Source: Rhodoferax sp. (GTDB taxonomy: Bacteria > Pseudomonadota > Gammaproteobacteria > Burkholderiales > Burkholderiaceae_C). From it: DNA of 51,158 nt. The translations under genes and the position numbers were made by a program. Under the pieces are notes generated by a model. It was not told the DNA's origin. It worked only from the letters and a program-made list of their open reading frames with translations, and did no database searches. Position 1 is the first letter of the stretch, and every line of letters begins with the position of its first letter. The stretch spans positions 1 to 51,158 of the forward strand of contig JARLJH010000001.1 of the NCBI GenBank assembly GCA_031291305.1, in the 5' to 3' direction. Below are positions 41,882 to 49,018 of this stretch, one piece after another.

Positions 41882-43147
41882 ATGCTGTCACGTCGCACAC
41901 TGCTCGTCGCCGGCACGGCCGCCGGAGCCTTGGCCTGGGCCCGTCCGCATGAGGTCAGCGGAGCCTATTCGCCTTACTTCGCTGCGCTCAACACCCTGCT
42001 TCGCCGTCAGGGCATTGACCGGCCCGTGTTGCTGATTGACCTGGACCGGCTGGACCGCAACATCGACCGCGTGGTCAAGTCAGTGCACACTGGCACGCCG
42101 CGCACCTACCGCGTGGTGGTCAAGTCAGTGCCCAGTCCGGCTCTTGTGGATTACATCGCCCAGCGCGCCGCCACCCGATCCGGCATGGTGTTCCATCGCC
42201 CCTTCATTGAAGCCATGGCTCGATTGCGCCCCGATGCCGACCTGCTATTGGGCAAGCCCATGCCGGTGGCGGCGGTGGCCAGTTTCTATGCCCAGCATCG
42301 CGGCAGCTTTGACCCGGCACGACAACTGCAATGGCTGGTGGATTCGCCCGAGCGCCTGGCTCAATACCTGGCACTGGCACAGGGACAGCAACTTCGGCTA
42401 CGTGTGAACCTGGAGATTGATGTGGGTTTGCACAGGGGTGGTTTTGTAAACCCACAAGCTGCTGCCATGGTGCTGAAAATGATCGCTGACCACCCGCAAC
42501 AACTGGCATTCAGCGGTTTCATGGGCTACGACGCACACATCATGGGTCTGCCCGACTTTCTGGCCGCTGGCGAAGTACCGAAAGTGAAGGCGCGTTATGC
42601 CGCCTTTGTCGACGAGTTGCGCCGCAATTTCCCACAACTGGCCCAGCCAGGCCTGACTTTCAACGGTGCTGGCAGCCCAACGTTTCGGTACCACGAACAG
42701 GGCTCACCCCTCAACGATGTGTCGGTCGGCTCGGCGCTGCTCAAACCCAGCCACTACGACCTACCCATACTCGATGATTTTGAGCCTGCTGCCTTCATCG
42801 CCACCCCTGTTCTCAAACGCCATGCCAGCACCGGCTTGCCGACCCAGGAATGGCTGGCTGGCCCGATGACTGCCTGGGACAGAAACAAGGCCGACACGCT
42901 GTTTGCCTACGGCGGCAACTGGCTGGCACACACCGAATCACCGGCTGGGGTGCAGCGCATCGACATCTATACCAGCTCCAACCAGGAAGGCTATTACGCC
43001 GCCCGCGGCGTGGCGCTGGCGGTGGACGACTTCTTGTTTCTACGCCCGACCCAGTCCGAAGCGGTGCTGCTGCAGTTCGGTGATCTGCTGGCGGTGCGTA
43101 GTGGGCAGATCGAGCAACGCTGGCCGGTGCTGCTGAACAGCCTCTGA
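41882..43147 (+). CDS. Exported DSD1-type PLP enzyme (D-threonine-aldolase/alanine-racemase fold)
   Basis: A 421-residue fold-type III PLP enzyme with a Tat signal (SRRTLLVAG, residues 3-11). It is unusual for a PLP enzyme to leave the cytoplasm, but folded Tat export with cofactor fits. The N-terminal alanine-racemase-like barrel carries the likely Schiff-base Lys81 (VVVKSVPSP); the C-terminal part has the DSD1 domain (about 300-415). Relatives cleave or dehydrate beta-hydroxy-alpha-amino acids. It would split a sphingoid acid, produced by the FAD enzyme, into glycine and an aldehyde (inference). Last gene of the operon. A fragment of a second copy lies at 47290-47415. Confidence 0.85.
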   Translation: MLSRRTLLVAGTAAGALAWARPHEVSGAYSPYFAALNTLLRRQGIDRPVLLIDLDRLDRNIDRVVKSVHTGTPRTYRVVVKSVPSPALVDYIAQRAATRSGMVFHRPFIEAMARLRPDADLLLGKPMPVAAVASFYAQHRGSFDPARQLQWLVDSPERLAQYLALAQGQQLRLRVNLEIDVGLHRGGFVNPQAAAMVLKMIADHPQQLAFSGFMGYDAHIMGLPDFLAAGEVPKVKARYAAFVDELRRNFPQLAQPGLTFNGAGSPTFRYHEQGSPLNDVSVGSALLKPSHYDLPILDDFEPAAFIATPVLKRHASTGLPTQEWLAGPMTAWDRNKADTLFAYGGNWLAHTESPAGVQRIDIYTSSNQEGYYAARGVALAVDDFLFLRPTQSEAVLLQFGDLLAVRSGQIEQRWPVLLNSL

Positions 43148-43510
43148 ACTCGTCCCACTTCTGTCCATCAGGGCAAAGCGAAATTTCAGGGTGTTGGCTA
43201 TACACGTCTCAGTCATTTGCAGCGCGTTGAGAAGATTGTTCCCTCTGGCGCTGCGGCCGAGGCAACGGTCAACGTGCCTGCGCATCATCTCGCCGCACCA
43301 AACGCTCGTTTGACTTGATTTGTCGCCACAGGTCTTTCGATGTGTATTCCTGGGCCGATAAAAACCGCGTGTTCTGGTCATAGCAGACATCACCGGCAAC
43401 AAGCACTCGCCGGGCTTGAGCCCGCAAGCCGATGCCCATGTCAACCAGGCCCCGGCGTAGCACTGCACACGCTTTTGCACTTCGATCATCGGGAATACCC
43501 TAGAAGAAAT
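43148..43510. other. Gene-free stretch with an unidentified minus-strand reading frame
   Basis: Between the DSD1 gene and the SCP2 gene, 480 bases hold no recognisable intact gene. A minus-strand frame of about 65 codons (43463-43269) has a protein-like composition (DVCYDQNTRFLSAQEYTS, then IKSNERLVRRDD) and continues in frame past a stop. It may be the remnant of a gene I cannot name. Confidence 0.25.
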
Positions 43511-43532
43511 AAATATAGTTTTTGCTATATTT
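43511..43532. promoter_or_regulatory. Palindrome upstream of SCP2-P450, likely TetR operator
   Basis: AAATATAG-TTTTTG-CTATATTT, perfect 8-base arms, lies 96 bases before the SCP2 start. Its core ATAG-N6-CTAT equals that of the first TetR's operators at 30105-30323. It is a likely site for the related TetR at 46348. A transcription terminator is less likely because the arms are AT-only. Confidence 0.55.
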
Positions 43533-43627
43533 AATCCGCGTACTGCTCAGCTCCCAACAGGAATCTTCATTTTCCTTGTGGACGACGGGCGGACGTGCTC
43601 CTTCACTTCAACAACGAAAGGTTTTCA

Positions 43628-43942
43628 ATGTCCCCTCGAGAACTGCTCCACCAACTCCCTTCAGTCTTCAACAAAGTCGCCGCCGGTCCGCTGCGCTGCA
43701 CGATTCAATTCATCGCTTCCGAGTCGGCTTATGTCACCGTCGCCGACGGGACTTGCACAGTGTGTGATGGCACCGCCCCTGACGCCGATCTCGTGGTCAC
43801 CCTATCGGACAAATATTTGGTGGAGTTGCTCAAGGGAAAGCTGAATCCCGCCATAGGACTGATGCTGCGCAAACTTAAGGCCGAGGGCAACCTTGATCTT
43901 GGCATGAGTCTGACCAGCCTCTTCGATTTCTCGAAACTTTGA
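43628..43942 (+). CDS. SCP2 sterol/lipid-binding domain protein
   Basis: A 104-residue protein made of a single SCP2-like domain (LRCTIQFIASES, PDADLVVTLSDKYLVELLKG, LNPAIGLMLRKLKAEGNLDL). SCP2 domains hold lipids or acyl chains in a hydrophobic tunnel. No signal peptide, so cytoplasmic. It precedes the P450 by 21 bases and may present a lipid substrate to it. Start at 43628, preceded by gaaagg. The protein is short even for the family but complete. Confidence 0.85.
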   Translation: MSPRELLHQLPSVFNKVAAGPLRCTIQFIASESAYVTVADGTCTVCDGTAPDADLVVTLSDKYLVELLKGKLNPAIGLMLRKLKAEGNLDLGMSLTSLFDFSKL

Positions 43943-43963
43943 GTCCAAACCAGGAGTACGTTC

Positions 43964-45328
43964 ATGTCAAGCAATCCACATTCCCAGTCATCTGAAGCGC
44001 AAGAAGTACACGAACTGCGCGAGATCACCGACCTGCCGACCTTCGTTCCTTACTTTACAGATGAGGATGGGTTTGCTGCGGTGTACCAGGAACTCTTTGC
44101 CGATCCTGGTCTTGGCCTGATGAAAATCGAAGGCTTCGGGCCTCTCAAACTAGCGGTATTTCGCAACAGTCACCTGCGTTCCTTGATGGTTCATCCCGCG
44201 CTCACTGGAAACACGCCCCCTGTCATGCTGTCGGAACAAGCCTTCTACAGCGTAATCCCGGATGAGGGAAAGGAGGATGAGGCGCGCCGCGGTGCCGGGA
44301 TTCTGGCCCGCTATTTGGCCAATCAGATATTCACGCTGAATCCGCCGTTGCATCGAGCTTACCGGAACGTGCTGGCTCGCCACATGATGGCCGACAGCGT
44401 CGCAATCTATGCGCCGTTGATGCGCGATATCGTGGCCGAGATGCTGAGCACTGTTGCCAACAAGGGGCCGGTCGACTTCTTGTCGGGTCTCTCGGGCCGT
44501 GTGGCAGCCCGGTTCTGGGGTACCCTCATCGGCATGACGGAGCAGGAAGAGGCGCGCGTCGTCGAACTGATGCACGGCGTTCTCCCAATGTTCAACATCA
44601 TGATGTCCCCTGAAGATCTCAAACTGGCCGGTACATCAATGGGTGAATACATGAGCATCGTCTCCGGCGCGGTCGAACGGGCGCAGGCGAAGGGCGACAA
44701 CGAGCTGATCAACACCATTGCCGCCGACTTCGCGGCGGTGCGCCTTGAAGGTGACCCGTACACCGTGGGTGTACGACCGGAAAGCGTTGGCATGCTGATT
44801 GCATCGAACCTGTTTGACGGCTTCCATACGGCCGGCGCCGCGGCGGCGAACTGCGTGTATCGATTACTGACCAACCCCACGGCACTCGCCAACATCCGCA
44901 ACGACCGGTCGCTGGTACCGAACGCCGTTTTTGAAGGCCTTCGGCTGGACCCTCCATTGACGCTGTCTCAGCGCTATGCCATGGAGGACTTCAACTTCGA
45001 GGGTGTTCGTATCCCGAAGGGCACCCAGGTGGCCATGCTTTGGGGCGCGGGCAACCGGGATCCGCAAGCGTTCCCGGATCCTGACATCTACGATCTCAGT
45101 CGGCCACAGCGTGGGGCCACATCGTTTGGCGGAGGCGCGCGCATGTGTATGGGTCGATCCATTGCTCAATTGCTCATTGAAAAAGTGATAGAGGCCGTCA
45201 CTGCCCCAGGGATCACGATGACGTTGACCGGTGAGGGCTGCGCGCTGTTGCCCCTGTCGCTCCTGCGCCAGTTCGATGCCATGCCGGTTTCCATCGTTCG
45301 CGCAACTCTGGGCCAGGCCGCGCAATGA
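43964..45328 (+). CDS. Cytochrome P450 with unusual I-helix
   Basis: A 454-residue soluble bacterial P450. The heme loop FGGGARMCMG carries Cys395, and the K-helix ExxR is Glu324 to Arg327 (EGLR). The I-helix reads DGFHTAG (285-291): the usual acid before the oxygen-activating Thr289 is His288. It is fed by the FMN/[2Fe-2S] reductase whose ATG overlaps its stop (ATGA). The neighbouring SCP2 protein and lipid-type operon suggest a fatty acid, sterol or terpenoid substrate (inference). Start at 43964 with the ribosome-binding site caggag. Confidence 0.92.
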   Translation: MSSNPHSQSSEAQEVHELREITDLPTFVPYFTDEDGFAAVYQELFADPGLGLMKIEGFGPLKLAVFRNSHLRSLMVHPALTGNTPPVMLSEQAFYSVIPDEGKEDEARRGAGILARYLANQIFTLNPPLHRAYRNVLARHMMADSVAIYAPLMRDIVAEMLSTVANKGPVDFLSGLSGRVAARFWGTLIGMTEQEEARVVELMHGVLPMFNIMMSPEDLKLAGTSMGEYMSIVSGAVERAQAKGDNELINTIAADFAAVRLEGDPYTVGVRPESVGMLIASNLFDGFHTAGAAAANCVYRLLTNPTALANIRNDRSLVPNAVFEGLRLDPPLTLSQRYAMEDFNFEGVRIPKGTQVAMLWGAGNRDPQAFPDPDIYDLSRPQRGATSFGGGARMCMGRSIAQLLIEKVIEAVTAPGITMTLTGEGCALLPLSLLRQFDAMPVSIVRATLGQAAQ

Positions 45329-46293
45329 GCTCTGCGTCCGACACGCTAACGGTCCGCGTCGCCCGCAAAACGCACGAGACGGCTGACATCTGCAGATTTG
45401 AGTTGGTACCGCAGATGGGCGCTAGCTTGCCCGCCTTTACAGCAGGTGCTCATATCGATGTCCATGTGCCCGACGGGCCGCTGCGGCAGTATTCGCTGTG
45501 CAACAGCCCGGGCGAGACGCATCGATATGAAATCGGCGTGCTCCGCGCGGTCTCTTCACGCGGAGGATCCTCGACGCTGCACGCCCGGGTGAAGGAGGGT
45601 GATGTCCTGACGATCAGCTCGCCGCGGAACCACTTTCCGCTGCGCACCGCTGCCCACACGTTGCTGGTGGCCGGCGGCATCGGCGTCACGCCTATGCTCA
45701 GCATGATCGAACACCTAGCCAAGTCGGGAGCGAACTTCATGTTGCACTACTGTGCAACCCAAAAAGATCGCATGGCCTTCTTGCAGACACTGAGCGCACC
45801 AGGGTTCAGAGACAAAGTCCTTTTACACCTCGATGACGGCGCTCTGGATCAGCGCCTGGATGTGGACACCGCTTTGTTGCCGAAGCATAACGATGCCCGG
45901 CTGTACGTTTGCGGTCCGCATGGTTTCATGCAATGGATCACCGGGGCAGCCTTGGAACGCGGCTGGGCATCCGAAAGAATTCATACCGAAGCATTTGGCC
46001 CTCTGCCGACAGCATCCTCTTGCAGTGGCGCATTTGAAGTGATCCTCAAGAGGACGGGCGATATCTACGTCATTCCACCAGAGAGATCAGTCGCATCTGT
46101 GCTCGTTGAAGCGGGGGTGGACATCGCGCTGTCATGTGAAGCAGGCATTTGTGGTACCTGCGTAACCTCCGTGTTGGAGGGCACGCCGGACCATCGGGAC
46201 TCGTTTTTGACGGACGAAGAACGGGGCAAAAACGATCGGTTCACACCGTGCTGTTCACGCGCCTGCAGCACTCGGCTCGTCATCGATCTGTGA
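45325..46293 (+). CDS. PDR/VanB-type FMN-[2Fe-2S] oxidoreductase, P450 reductase partner
   Basis: A 322-residue one-protein electron chain. The flavin site RQYSLCN (54-60) is followed by the NAD(P)-binding GGIGVTPML (117-125) and a plant-type ferredoxin domain with cluster ligands Cys271, Cys276, Cys279 and a last cysteine at 309 or 310. Phthalate dioxygenase reductase and VanB have this order. It passes electrons from NAD(P)H to the P450 it is coupled to by ATGA. It converges on the TetR gene 54 bases further. Confidence 0.92.
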   Translation: MSSASDTLTVRVARKTHETADICRFELVPQMGASLPAFTAGAHIDVHVPDGPLRQYSLCNSPGETHRYEIGVLRAVSSRGGSSTLHARVKEGDVLTISSPRNHFPLRTAAHTLLVAGGIGVTPMLSMIEHLAKSGANFMLHYCATQKDRMAFLQTLSAPGFRDKVLLHLDDGALDQRLDVDTALLPKHNDARLYVCGPHGFMQWITGAALERGWASERIHTEAFGPLPTASSCSGAFEVILKRTGDIYVIPPERSVASVLVEAGVDIALSCEAGICGTCVTSVLEGTPDHRDSFLTDEERGKNDRFTPCCSRACSTRLVIDL

Positions 46294-46347
46294 TGTTGTA
46301 TCTGCTTATGTCTGGCGACCTCAGCACGCAGAATTTTGCTCAAGCTC

Positions 46348-47079
46348 TCAGGTTTCGAAAATGCTGCGGAGATTGCCGTGGATCAGCCGCGCCGCTTCCC
46401 GGACGACTGTTTCGCGGGAGAGTTTGTCTTCCTCATAGACCAGCTCGTCGACAACGTAGCCAAACTCGACCAGGATACGGATGCGACTCCACAAGAGAGG
46501 CCAAGCAGTCTCTTCGATGGAGGAGCGGACGACCCGGAATATCTCGTCGGTGTATTGGCGCTGCCAACGCAGTCTGACATGGTTAAGATTCGGAAGCGCG
46601 CGTAGCGCCCGAATTGTCCAAATCCCACCCGGTTCCGCCGATGCGATGTCAATCAGACCATGGAACAAGCGTTCGAGCGATTCGACGCTAGGCATCGGGT
46701 CACTCCCCTGAGCCGATGCCTTGACCCAGTCGCCGAACGCATCGCTCTGCTTCCTCAGCAGACGCTCCGCCAACTCTTCGAGGACTTCGTACTTGTCCGC
46801 ATAGTAATGATAGAAAGCCGGCGGTGTCAGGCCAGCCCGTGCGCAGATCGCGTTGGAAGTCAGCTTCTCGAAGCCGGTCTCGGCCAGCACTTCCCCTGCA
46901 GCCTTCACCAGCTTCTCGATGGTGATCAGGCCGCGCCCGGAGTCAGGGAGTTTCGCTTTGGTTTTTACGCCCAAGTCAGGCGCCTTGCCGGGCGCGCGCC
47001 GAGAGGGCGGATGCGCAGGTGGGCCTGCGTCTTTGCCCGTAGGTGCAATAGATCCGGATTTCTGAGTATGTTTATCCAT
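46348..47079 (-). CDS. TetR-family regulator of the P450 cluster
   Basis: About 243 residues, with a Ser/Pro/Lys-rich N-terminal extension of some 50 residues before the helix-turn-helix (SNAICARAGLTPPAFYHYYADKYEVL). The ligand domain contains PGGIWTIRALRALPNLNHVRL, nearly the same words as in the TetR at 29389. It converges on the P450 reductase gene and probably controls the SCP2-P450-reductase unit through the palindrome at 43511. Start is uncertain: 47079 or 47103, neither with a clear ribosome-binding site. Confidence 0.85.
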   Translation of the reverse strand: MDKHTQKSGSIAPTGKDAGPPAHPPSRRAPGKAPDLGVKTKAKLPDSGRGLITIEKLVKAAGEVLAETGFEKLTSNAICARAGLTPPAFYHYYADKYEVLEELAERLLRKQSDAFGDWVKASAQGSDPMPSVESLERLFHGLIDIASAEPGGIWTIRALRALPNLNHVRLRWQRQYTDEIFRVVRSSIEETAWPLLWSRIRILVEFGYVVDELVYEEDKLSRETVVREAARLIHGNLRSIFET

Positions 47080-47103
47080 GTCAAGCCGCAGCGATGCGAT
47101 CAT

Positions 47104-47281
47104 TGTTTTTTGGTTGCGTGGCTCTTCTTATGGGTGATGACGGGACAGGCCCTCCAAGTTCTTCGGTCGGGCAAGAGCCTGAAGAGGCATGGTTGCGCGC
47201 CCGAAGTCACCATGCAGTCCACTTCAAAGCATTATCCGAGATTGCACTTCAGTGATTTTTTACAACCAGCACAAAAATCAC
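47104..47281. promoter_or_regulatory. Region upstream of the second TetR with a perfect inverted repeat
   Basis: GTGATTTTT (47252-47260) and AAAAATCAC (47273-47281) form a 9-base inverted repeat with a 12-base spacer, ending nine bases before the DSD1 remnant. CAAAAATCACCGG (47272-47284) recurs inverted at 50563-50575. It could be an operator or an end of a lost mobile element. Otherwise the 623-base gap 47104-47726 holds only the remnant and repeats listed separately. Confidence 0.4.
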
Positions 47282-47289
47282 CGGCTCCA

Positions 47290-47415
47290 CCCGGATTTTT
47301 GCACCACAGGGGCAATCCGACAGTGAAGGCGCGCTACGGTGCCCTTGTCGAGGATTTGCGCCGCAACTACGCACAACTGGTTCAACCGGACTCGACCTTT
47401 AACGGCGCGGGTACG
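47290..47415 (+). pseudogene. Fragment of a DSD1-type PLP enzyme gene
   Basis: Forty-two codons align with residues 224-265 of the enzyme encoded at 41882; I count 25 identities, including VKARY, LRRN and TFNGAG. The homology begins and ends abruptly, with nothing family-like on either side, so this is a relic of a second copy or of an older gene arrangement that the P450 segment disrupted. Confidence 0.75.
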
Positions 47416-47512
47416 TGCGTCAACGAAGTCCCCCATGGCTGCGAGGGCTAACAGCCCGAGGTAATTTCCTTCAGGGGTTAATACACATCTCTTTGATATT
47501 TACTCACTTTTA

Positions 47513-47562
47513 GAGAGCTACTAGCGCTTATTACATAAGGGCTAGAGCCCTGTTTTTTATCT
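47513..47562. repeat. Intergenic repeat copy
   Basis: The segment gagctactagcgcttattacat followed at once by aagggctagag shares 14 exact bases (47534-47547) with 19232-19245. It is the best-preserved of the intergenic repeat copies in the window. Confidence 0.45.
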
Positions 47563-47681
47563 ATTTTTTGATCGAATCCAAACTCTTTGGCTTGGCAAGA
47601 ATGCACATCTTTGCCCTCGCCAGGCAGACAACGCTGTTCAAACGTTTTCTTTGCATCCGCATAAAACAATACAAACTATCT

Positions 47682-47710
47682 TAAATAAATGTATACAAGC
47701 AATTTATTTA
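47682..47710. promoter_or_regulatory. Palindrome upstream of the third TetR gene
   Basis: TAAATAAAT (47682-47690) and ATTTATTTA (47702-47710) are perfect 9-base arms around an 11-base spacer, ending 16 bases before the start codon at 47727. A likely autoregulatory operator overlapping the promoter. Confidence 0.55.
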
Positions 47711-47726
47711 ATAGTAAAGTCAGTTT

Positions 47727-48485
47727 ATGCGCACCACCAAAACCCAACAAGCCAAGAGCCACCGCCTGCTGATCCGCACTGCGGTTGACCTGATGACCCA
47801 GCAGGGGTTTGATGCCACCACCATGAAACAGATCGCCCGCACGGCCGGTCTGGGTGATGCCACCATCTACAAATACTTCCCCACCAAGGAAAAACTGGTG
47901 CTGGCCTACTTTGAGCAAGCCATCGGTGATGCCCTCACCCGCATGGCCAAAACCAAGGGCCTGGCGAGTTTTGGTCTGCAGGAGCGCATGCAGCTGCTGA
48001 TGGACAGCGTGCTCGATGAGTTGCTGGCCGACCGCGAATTTGTCGCCCTGGCCTACCAATTGGTGGGGCGCTTGCCGATGTCGCTGCTCAGTGATGCGCT
48101 GCCCGGCAAAGCCGCGCTGCGAATGGCTTATGCCGAGATGCTGGATGCGGCTGAAGTCTCTGGCGAAATCCCTCCCTGCGGTTTTAAAGGTAGCCTGGCG
48201 GGTTTGATGGCGGATTCGGTCTACGCCGTCATCAGCCACTGGCTGCGCGACAGCTCCGACCAGTTTGCCACCACCACGCAACTGGTCGATATGGGCCTGG
48301 GCGTGGTGGTGCTGGCCCTGCGCAGCGGTCTGATCGACAAACTGCTGGAACTGGGCGGCTTTGTGCTGCGCAGCCAACTGACCTGCTTGCTGCAGGACGG
48401 CAATGGGATCACCAACCTGATGCAACTGGCCCGCCAGGGTCTGCAAAGTGCCGCCGCCCATTCCATGCCGAAGGCCACAACATGA
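47727..48485 (+). CDS. TetR-family regulator (first gene of the DUF2867-UbiB-like operon)
   Basis: A 252-residue protein with the helix-turn-helix ATTMKQIARTAGLGDATIYKYFPTKEKLV near residues 31-59, and a long ligand domain of a different subfamily from the other two TetRs here. The stop overlaps the DUF2867 gene (ATGA), so it is cotranscribed with the two genes that follow. The palindrome just upstream suggests autoregulation. Inducer unknown. Confidence 0.88.
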   Translation: MRTTKTQQAKSHRLLIRTAVDLMTQQGFDATTMKQIARTAGLGDATIYKYFPTKEKLVLAYFEQAIGDALTRMAKTKGLASFGLQERMQLLMDSVLDELLADREFVALAYQLVGRLPMSLLSDALPGKAALRMAYAEMLDAAEVSGEIPPCGFKGSLAGLMADSVYAVISHWLRDSSDQFATTTQLVDMGLGVVVLALRSGLIDKLLELGGFVLRSQLTCLLQDGNGITNLMQLARQGLQSAAAHSMPKATT

Positions 48486-49018
48486 GTACCCCCATCACCC
48501 GGCAAGCCCTGCCCGCCCACAGCCACATTGCCGCCCAGGCCCCGGGTGCAGACTTCGCTGACTGCTATTGTTTTTCAGACCCCTGCCCCCAAGCCAGTGC
48601 CATGGAAACCTACCTCACCGTGATGGGCCGCACCCCGCGTTGGATGGATTTTTTAATGGCCGTGCGCAACCAGGTGGTGCGGCTGGTGGGCCTGAAAAAC
48701 CTGGGTGCCATGCAGCTGCCGCCCGATGCCAAACCCGCCAGCGGCTACCGGGTGGGTGAGCGCGTCGGCATCTTCAGCCTGATCCACCTGGCGGCCAATG
48801 AGGTCATCGTCTGCGACGACGACAAACACCTGCGCGTGCAAGTGTCTGTGGTCAAGCACCGCGAGCAAGGCCAGCCGATGGTCTCGGTCAGCACCGTGGT
48901 GCACAACCACAACCGGCTGGGCCGCCTCTACATGGCGGTGGTCGGGCCAGCACACCAAATCCTGGTGCCCATCATGCTCCGGCAGGTGTTGCATGGCGCA
49001 AGCGCCGCGCACCGGTAA
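48482..49018 (+). CDS. DUF2867-family protein
   Basis: A 178-residue protein with the DUF2867 pattern: ADCYCFSD, WMDFLMAVRNQVVRLVGLK, GIFSLIHLAANEVIVCDDDKH split by turns, and TVVHNHNRLGRLYMAVVGP near the end. No signal peptide. The fold resembles START/polyketide-cyclase lipid-binding domains, but no function is established. It overlaps the TetR gene by ATGA and the UbiB-like kinase gene by 26 bases, so the three products probably act together. Confidence 0.82.
   Translation: MSTPITRQALPAHSHIAAQAPGADFADCYCFSDPCPQASAMETYLTVMGRTPRWMDFLMAVRNQVVRLVGLKNLGAMQLPPDAKPASGYRVGERVGIFSLIHLAANEVIVCDDDKHLRVQVSVVKHREQGQPMVSVSTVVHNHNRLGRLYMAVVGPAHQILVPIMLRQVLHGASAAHR

Noticed and set aside
43148-43510. Possible transposase remnant
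   Set aside because: The minus-strand frame looks protein-like, but I could not match it to any transposase motif (no DDE or Tyr/Ser recombinase pattern), so I list it only as unidentified.
29389-47079. A genomic island bounded by attachment sites
   Set aside because: I looked for direct repeats, a tRNA end and an integrase near the two TetR genes and found none within the window.
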